Shown here one piece after another: positions 6,321 through 9,311 of a stretch of DNA of 9,311 nucleotides; positions within the stretch are counted from its first letter, which is position 1, and each line of letters starts with the position of its first letter. The notes under the pieces are model-generated. The model was not told where the DNA came from. It was given only the letters and a program-made list of their open reading frames with translations, and did not search any database. The stretch is from JAWLCQ01 sp041687095 (lineage in GTDB: Bacteria > Planctomycetota > Phycisphaerae > SM23-33), in the NCBI GenBank assembly GCA_041687095.1, contig JAWLCQ010000182.1, positions 1-9,311 on the forward strand, read 5' to 3'. Both the position numbers and the translations under genes were made by a program.

Positions 6321-8300
6321 TCATCTTCGGGCGACCTCCATCGGGACGGGGAGGGGGCGGCGGACGCGCCAGGGGTGCGGGGGCGGGGGCGGGGTGGGCT
6401 GGCGGAGGAGCGGGTGGGACAGCAGGGCCGCCAGGAGCGGCTCGGCGGAGGCGGGGCCGGAGAACGCGCCCTCGCGCCCGCCATGGAAGTCCCCCACCCA
6501 GACGGCGACGACGTGGCGGCCGTTGTGGCCGACGGCCCAGCCGTCGCGGTTGCGGGTGCTCGTGCCCGTCTGCCACGCGAACCAGGGGATGCGCCCGGCG
6601 GCGACGGCGGCGGCGAGGAGGCCGTCGGGAGCGAAACCATGGGAGGCGGCGCCCGGGGCAATCGCAGAGCCGGTTTCCTCCGTGGCATGGGCGTCTCGCC
6701 CATGTGTCCCACGGGCATCCTGCCCGTGGCGAACGGGGGGGAGCAGGGGCGAGACGCCCGTGCCACGGAATTCCTCTGCACCCCCCTCGCCCGCCATCGC
6801 GGCGGGGAGGCGGTGGCGGGTGGAGAGGAGGTCGCTGACGGCGAGGCAGGCGTTGGGGCTCAGGACGAGGTCGCCCTCGGTGGGCTCGTCGGTGAAGAGG
6901 CGGACGGGGCGGTACTGCCCGCCGCGGGCGAGCGTGGCGTAGGCGTTGGCGACGTCGAGCAGGCGGACCTCCCGCACCCCGGCGAGGACGGCGAGGGGGG
7001 CGGCCTCGGCGGCGCTGTCGCGGAAGCGGATCCCCGCGGAGCGCAGGACGGTCAGGCAGCGCTGCAGGCCCAGTTCCTCCGCGAGGAGCACGACGGGCTC
7101 GGTCCAGCCGGTGCGGAGGGCGGCGGCGGCGGGGAGGGGTCCGACGTGGTCCCCTCTCCGCCGCCCGCTGGACCACCCGCGGCGTCGGAGGGGGAGGTCG
7201 TAGACGGGGGAATCGGGGGCGAGGCGGCGGTCGGAGAAGGCGGCGGCGTAGAGGAGGGGCTTGAGGACGGAACCGGGGCTGCGCCAGGCGAGGGCCCCGT
7301 TGATCTGTCCGCCGCGCGGGTCCAGCACGTCCCGCGAGCCGAGCATGGCGAGGAGGTCCCCGCTGGGGGCGTCGAGGACGACGACGGCGAGGTTGGCGTT
7401 GGAGGGAAGGGCGGAGGCGTGGCGGGCGGAGAGGGTTTCGACGAGCGTTTGCACCTGGGCGTCGAGGGTCACCTCCCCCCCCGCCGGGCGCTGGCGGAGG
7501 GCGAGGAAGGCGACGTGGTCGGCGGATACGGTGTGGGGGCGAGCGATGAGGGCGAGGGGGGCGGCGGAGGCGGAGGCGGCCTGCGCGGGGGTGATGACGC
7601 CGTTGGCGAGCATGCGGTGCAGGACGTAGTCGCGGCGGGCGCGGGCGCGGGCGGGGTGGCGTTGGGGGTCCAGGCGGGCGGGCGACTGGGGCAGCCCCGC
7701 CAGCAGGGCGGATTCCGCGAGGGTGAGCTGGTCGGCGTGTTTGCCGAAGAAGCCCAGGGCCGCGGCCTCCACGCCGCGGTAGTTCCGCCCGTAGGGGGCG
7801 GTGTTGAGGTACAGTTCCAGCAGGTTCTCCTTGGTCCGCAGGCGGTCGAGCTGCAGGGCGCGGAAGGTCTCGACGAGCTTGGACCCCCAGGTCCGGGGGC
7901 GGTCGTCCATCATGCGGCAGAGCTGCATGGTGAGCGTGCTGGCGCCGGAGACGCGGCGGCCGGTGCGGAGGTTGGACCACAGCGCCCGCCCCACCGCGAC
8001 GGGGTCCACGCCGGTGTGCTCGCGGAAGCGTTTGTCCTCGGCGGCGACGGTGGCCTGCTGGAGGTACGGGCTCATGCGGTGGAGGGGGACGGGGATGCGC
8101 CACTGCCCGTCGTCGGCGACGAGCTTGAGGAGCGTCTGCCCGTGGCGGTCGGTGACGACCGGGCTGGCGGGCCAGCGGGCCAGCCGCTCCTCCGGGAACG
8201 GGCAGAAGGCCCAGGCGGCGGCGAAGGCCGCCAGGGAGACCAGCACCACTACCGCCGCCATCCGGGCGGCCGCCTTGAGGATCATCCTGATCCAGCGCAT
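6321..8300 (-). CDS. pbpC: PbpC-like penicillin-binding protein, transpeptidase motifs degenerate
   Basis: A 659-residue class A penicillin-binding protein, nearest to PBP1C, expected to polymerise lipid II glycan on the outer face of the inner membrane. One N-terminal anchor helix (about 10-31) precedes a GT51 glycosyltransferase with its family motifs: AAEDKRFREHTGVD (E88), GASTLTMQL (119-127), KENLLELYLN (E162) and ALLAGLPQSP. The transpeptidase keeps SVLK (S344, K347), but the position expected for SxN reads G398-W399-T400 and KTGTS reads Q577-TGTS, so acyl-enzyme chemistry is doubtful. Residues 511-541 derive from a palindromic repeat. The protein ends in a proline-rich tail, with no BiPBP_C domain, and is shorter than the roughly 770 residues of E. 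coli PBP1C. Start at 8300 is chosen for AAAGGGG seven bases upstream; an in-frame ATG 26 codons earlier falls within or before the promoter and lacks this site. Confidence 0.88.
   Translation of the reverse strand: MRWIRMILKAAARMAAVVVLVSLAAFAAAWAFCPFPEERLARWPASPVVTDRHGQTLLKLVADDGQWRIPVPLHRMSPYLQQATVAAEDKRFREHTGVDPVAVGRALWSNLRTGRRVSGASTLTMQLCRMMDDRPRTWGSKLVETFRALQLDRLRTKENLLELYLNTAPYGRNYRGVEAAALGFFGKHADQLTLAESALLAGLPQSPARLDPQRHPARARARRDYVLHRMLANGVITPAQAASASAAPLALIARPHTVSADHVAFLALRQRPAGGEVTLDAQVQTLVETLSARHASALPSNANLAVVVLDAPSGDLLAMLGSRDVLDPRGGQINGALAWRSPGSVLKPLLYAAAFSDRRLAPDSPVYDLPLRRRGWSSGRRRGDHVGPLPAAAALRTGWTEPVVLLAEELGLQRCLTVLRSAGIRFRDSAAEAAPLAVLAGVREVRLLDVANAYATLARGGQYRPVRLFTDEPTEGDLVLSPNACLAVSDLLSTRHRLPAAMAGEGGAEEFRGTGVSPLLPPVRHGQDARGTHGRDAHATEETGSAIAPGAASHGFAPDGLLAAAVAAGRIPWFAWQTGTSTRNRDGWAVGHNGRHVVAVWVGDFHGGREGAFSGPASAEPLLAALLSHPLLRQPTPPPPPHPWRVRRPLPVPMEVARR
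6679..6769. repeat. 91-bp palindromic repeat inside pbpC
   Basis: Arms 6679-6701 and 6747-6769 are reverse complements with one mismatch in 23 bases; between them CCACGGGCA (6709-6717) and TGCCCGTGG (6721-6729) form a perfect nine-base stem with a three-base loop. On the coding strand it is read as FRGTGVSPLLPP...HGRDAHATE (residues 511-541 of the PbpC-like protein) without a stop. I recognise this GVSP/GRDAHAT pattern from dispersed intergenic palindromes in PVC-group genomes. It lies between the conserved body of the transpeptidase and the QTGTS motif. Confidence 0.8.
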
Positions 8301-8314
8301 ACCATTACCCCTTT
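8294..8314 (-). promoter_or_regulatory. Ribosome binding site deciding the pbpC start
   Basis: On the minus strand AAAGGGG stands seven bases before the ATG at 8298-8300. It selects this codon over an in-frame ATG 26 codons upstream, and the downstream frame then opens directly with a basic stretch and a membrane anchor, as expected for this family. Confidence 0.65.
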
Positions 8315-8350
8315 GTGTCCTGTGAGACCGCGCCTGTGGGAACGGTCTGG

Positions 8351-8378
8351 ATTGTACCCAAAGCCGGGGCGGGTGCAA
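8351..8378 (-). promoter_or_regulatory. Sigma-70-like promoter for pbpC
   Basis: On the minus strand TTGCAC (8373-8378), a 16-base spacer and TACAAT (8351-8356) stand about 50 bases before the pbpC start codon. Four of six -35 bases and five of six -10 bases match the consensus. The transcript would carry a leader of about 45 bases containing the ribosome binding site. The match is good for such GC-rich DNA, but promoter consensus is not known for this organism. Confidence 0.5.
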
Positions 8379-8410
8379 GGGCCGGGCATAGAATGTGGGT
8401 GACCTTCACA

Positions 8411-8511
8411 GGGTGCCACCCTCAAGCGGCGCTGTTTGCCGCTTGGGGGTGCTGCGGTCCCGGGGCAACACCCCCAAGCCGCGAACGGCATGCGGCTTGA
8501 GGGTGGCACCC
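8411..8511. repeat. 101-bp cloverleaf-like palindrome between divergent genes
   Basis: Perfect 17-base outer arms, GGGTGCCACCCTCAAGC (8411-8427) and its complement (8495-8511), enclose a second perfect 11-base pair (8441-8451 with 8469-8479). Two local hairpins compete with these: AAGCGGC/GCCGCTT (8424-8444) and AAGCCGC/GCGGCTT (8476-8498). The unit lies between the pbpC promoter and the start of the divergent membrane-protein gene. Its inner architecture differs from the pbpC-internal palindrome, so it is a separate family. Confidence 0.72.
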
Positions 8512-8552
8512 ACACCAAGGCTCCGTCCCGTGAACGCGCATAGGATGTGGCG

Positions 8553-8558
8553 AAAGGA
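8553..8558 (+). promoter_or_regulatory. Ribosome binding site deciding the start of the membrane-protein gene
   Basis: AAAGGA with nine bases before ATG at 8568. It supports the internal start over the ATG at 8547, which would place this site inside the coding region and add a seven-residue polar extension. Confidence 0.6.
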
Positions 8559-8567
8559 CGCGGAACG

Positions 8568-9203
8568 ATGACTATCGATTATGTCACGCTGATGCTGGTG
8601 AACATGGTGGCGGGGCTGGTGGTGGCGGCGTTGTTCGTTTTGAGCCTGCGGAAGGACCTCGCCCTGCGGGCGGAGCGGGCGGCCGAGCGGGCGGCGGAGC
8701 GGCGGTGGGCGGCGGCGCTGCTCGTGGCGGGGGTCGTGGCGGGCGTGGCGGGGTTCCACATGGCCCTCACCTGGCCGCTGCAGGCGCTGGGGGGCGTCGA
8801 CGTGCGCTGGGCGAACATCGCCTTCGGGGAACCGACGGTGCTGCTGGCGGGGGTGCTGGTGGGGGCGGGGCTGGCGGCGTGGAACGGGTGGAGCCTGACG
8901 CCCGTGGGCGTGTACAGCGCGGTGGTGGGGCTGGCGGCGGCGGTGATCGGGGCGAAGATCCTCTCGACGAGCGGGACCGACGCGCAGTTGACGCAGGCGC
9001 CGCTGCTGGCGGGGACGGGGTTCGTGCTCACGGGGGCGGGGGCGATCCTGGCGCTCCCGACGGTCATGACGCGGTCGCTGGCGCTGCGGATCGTGACGGC
9101 GGTGGTGCTGCTGGCGGCGGCGGGGGTGTGGGCGCTGATCGGGTACGCGGCGTACTGGATGCACGTCAGCCGACAGTTTGTGCAGGCGACGGGGCCGCTG
9201 TAG
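8568..9203 (+). CDS. Six-helix membrane protein, DUF981-like
   Basis: A 211-residue integral membrane protein of unknown function. Hydrophobic segments lie at about 5-26, 47-69, 88-105, 112-131, 146-163 and 171-197, giving six helices. The first loop (residues 28-46) is strongly charged with an AERAAERAAERR run, probably cytosolic. The opening IDYVTLMLVNMVAG and the FGEP motif (86-89) recall the DUF981 family as I remember it, with similar length; no function is established for that family. The start at 8568 has AAAGGA (8553-8558) nine bases upstream; an in-frame ATG at 8547 lies ahead of that site and is less likely. The gene is divergent from pbpC and followed 18 bases later by a palindrome. 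Codons are extremely rich in G at the third position, like pbpC. Confidence 0.72.
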   Translation: MTIDYVTLMLVNMVAGLVVAALFVLSLRKDLALRAERAAERAAERRWAAALLVAGVVAGVAGFHMALTWPLQALGGVDVRWANIAFGEPTVLLAGVLVGAGLAAWNGWSLTPVGVYSAVVGLAAAVIGAKILSTSGTDAQLTQAPLLAGTGFVLTGAGAILALPTVMTRSLALRIVTAVVLLAAAGVWALIGYAAYWMHVSRQFVQATGPL

Positions 9204-9221
9204 GCGCAGAACAACACAGCG

Positions 9222-9308
9222 CTGCCTTCGGCCGCAACCAAAGGGGCCGCAGGCCCTTGCGATACGTTCGGCGGTTGCCGGGGCCCCTTGGGTCGCGGTC
9301 GAAGGCAG
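9222..9308. repeat. 87-bp palindrome downstream of the membrane-protein gene
   Basis: Arms 9222-9248 and 9282-9308, each 27 bases, are reverse complements at 24 positions (outermost CTGCCTTCG and CGAAGGCAG; innermost AAGGGGCC and GGCCCCTT). The element begins 18 bases after the stop codon. As a foldback at a gene end it could protect or end the transcript, but it lacks a T-tract, so I call it a repeat and not a terminator. Confidence 0.65.
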
Positions 9309-9311
9309 GGA

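Noticed and set aside
6169..8103. A 644-codon minus-strand frame overlapping pbpC in another phase
   Set aside because: Arginine/proline/histidine-rich shadow of the real frame with no domain and no start signal.
8199..8300. Lipoprotein signal at Cys33 of the PbpC-like protein
   Set aside because: The residues before the cysteine (WAF) do not fit a lipobox, and an uncleaved anchor is normal for this family.
6249..8402. A 717-codon open frame on the plus strand opposite pbpC
   Set aside because: Low-complexity glycine-rich translation with no motif, lying entirely antisense to a gene with clear GT51 motifs; a product of base composition.
8387..8551. Similar strings GCATAGAATGTGG (8387) and GCATAGGATGTGG (8539) flanking the 8411-8511 palindrome
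   Set aside because: They do not abut the palindrome, so they are not a clean target duplication, and neither has a good -35 partner to make it a promoter; probably a minor local duplication or chance.

Overview
The window is a GC-rich bacterial chromosome fragment with three supported protein genes and an unusually dense set of palindromic, non-coding repeats. The repeat style (long foldback elements at gene edges, one of them read through in frame as a GVSP...HGRDAHATE-type peptide) is what I associate with Planctomycetota and other PVC-group bacteria. That assignment is an inference from remembered patterns, with moderate to low confidence; no rRNA or marker gene is present to test it.

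Layout. Positions 1-1918 hold no credible gene. They hold three copies of a 174-bp MITE-like element (1-174 inverted, 1400-1573 and 1703-1876 in the other orientation), a 104-bp direct repeat (491-594 and 1043-1146), a 33-bp direct repeat (441-473 and 591-623), and a series of unrelated long hairpins. Positions 1919-5998 (minus) encode a 1359-residue soluble signalling protein with the order CheB methylesterase, CheR methyltransferase, PAS, coiled coil, PAS, PAS, HisKA_3-type histidine kinase, ATPase, NarL-type receiver with no DNA-binding domain. After a 322-bp gap, positions 6321-8300 (minus) encode a PbpC-like penicillin-binding protein. Its glycosyltransferase motifs look intact, but two of its three transpeptidase motifs are altered (SxN reads GWT, KTG reads QTG), and a 91-bp palindromic repeat sits in frame inside the transpeptidase domain. 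Positions 8568-9203 (plus) encode a six-helix membrane protein resembling DUF981, divergent from pbpC. The region between the two contains a good sigma-70-like promoter for pbpC and another complex palindrome. A further palindrome closes the window just after this gene.

The three genes do not form an obvious pathway: the kinase and pbpC share a strand but are well separated, and the membrane protein points away. What unites the window is the repeats, which occur at or inside every gene boundary. The points most worth following up are the probably inactive transpeptidase half of PbpC, the in-frame palindrome in that gene, and the 174-bp element family. I found no CRISPR array, tRNA, rRNA, transposase or recognisable defence system.
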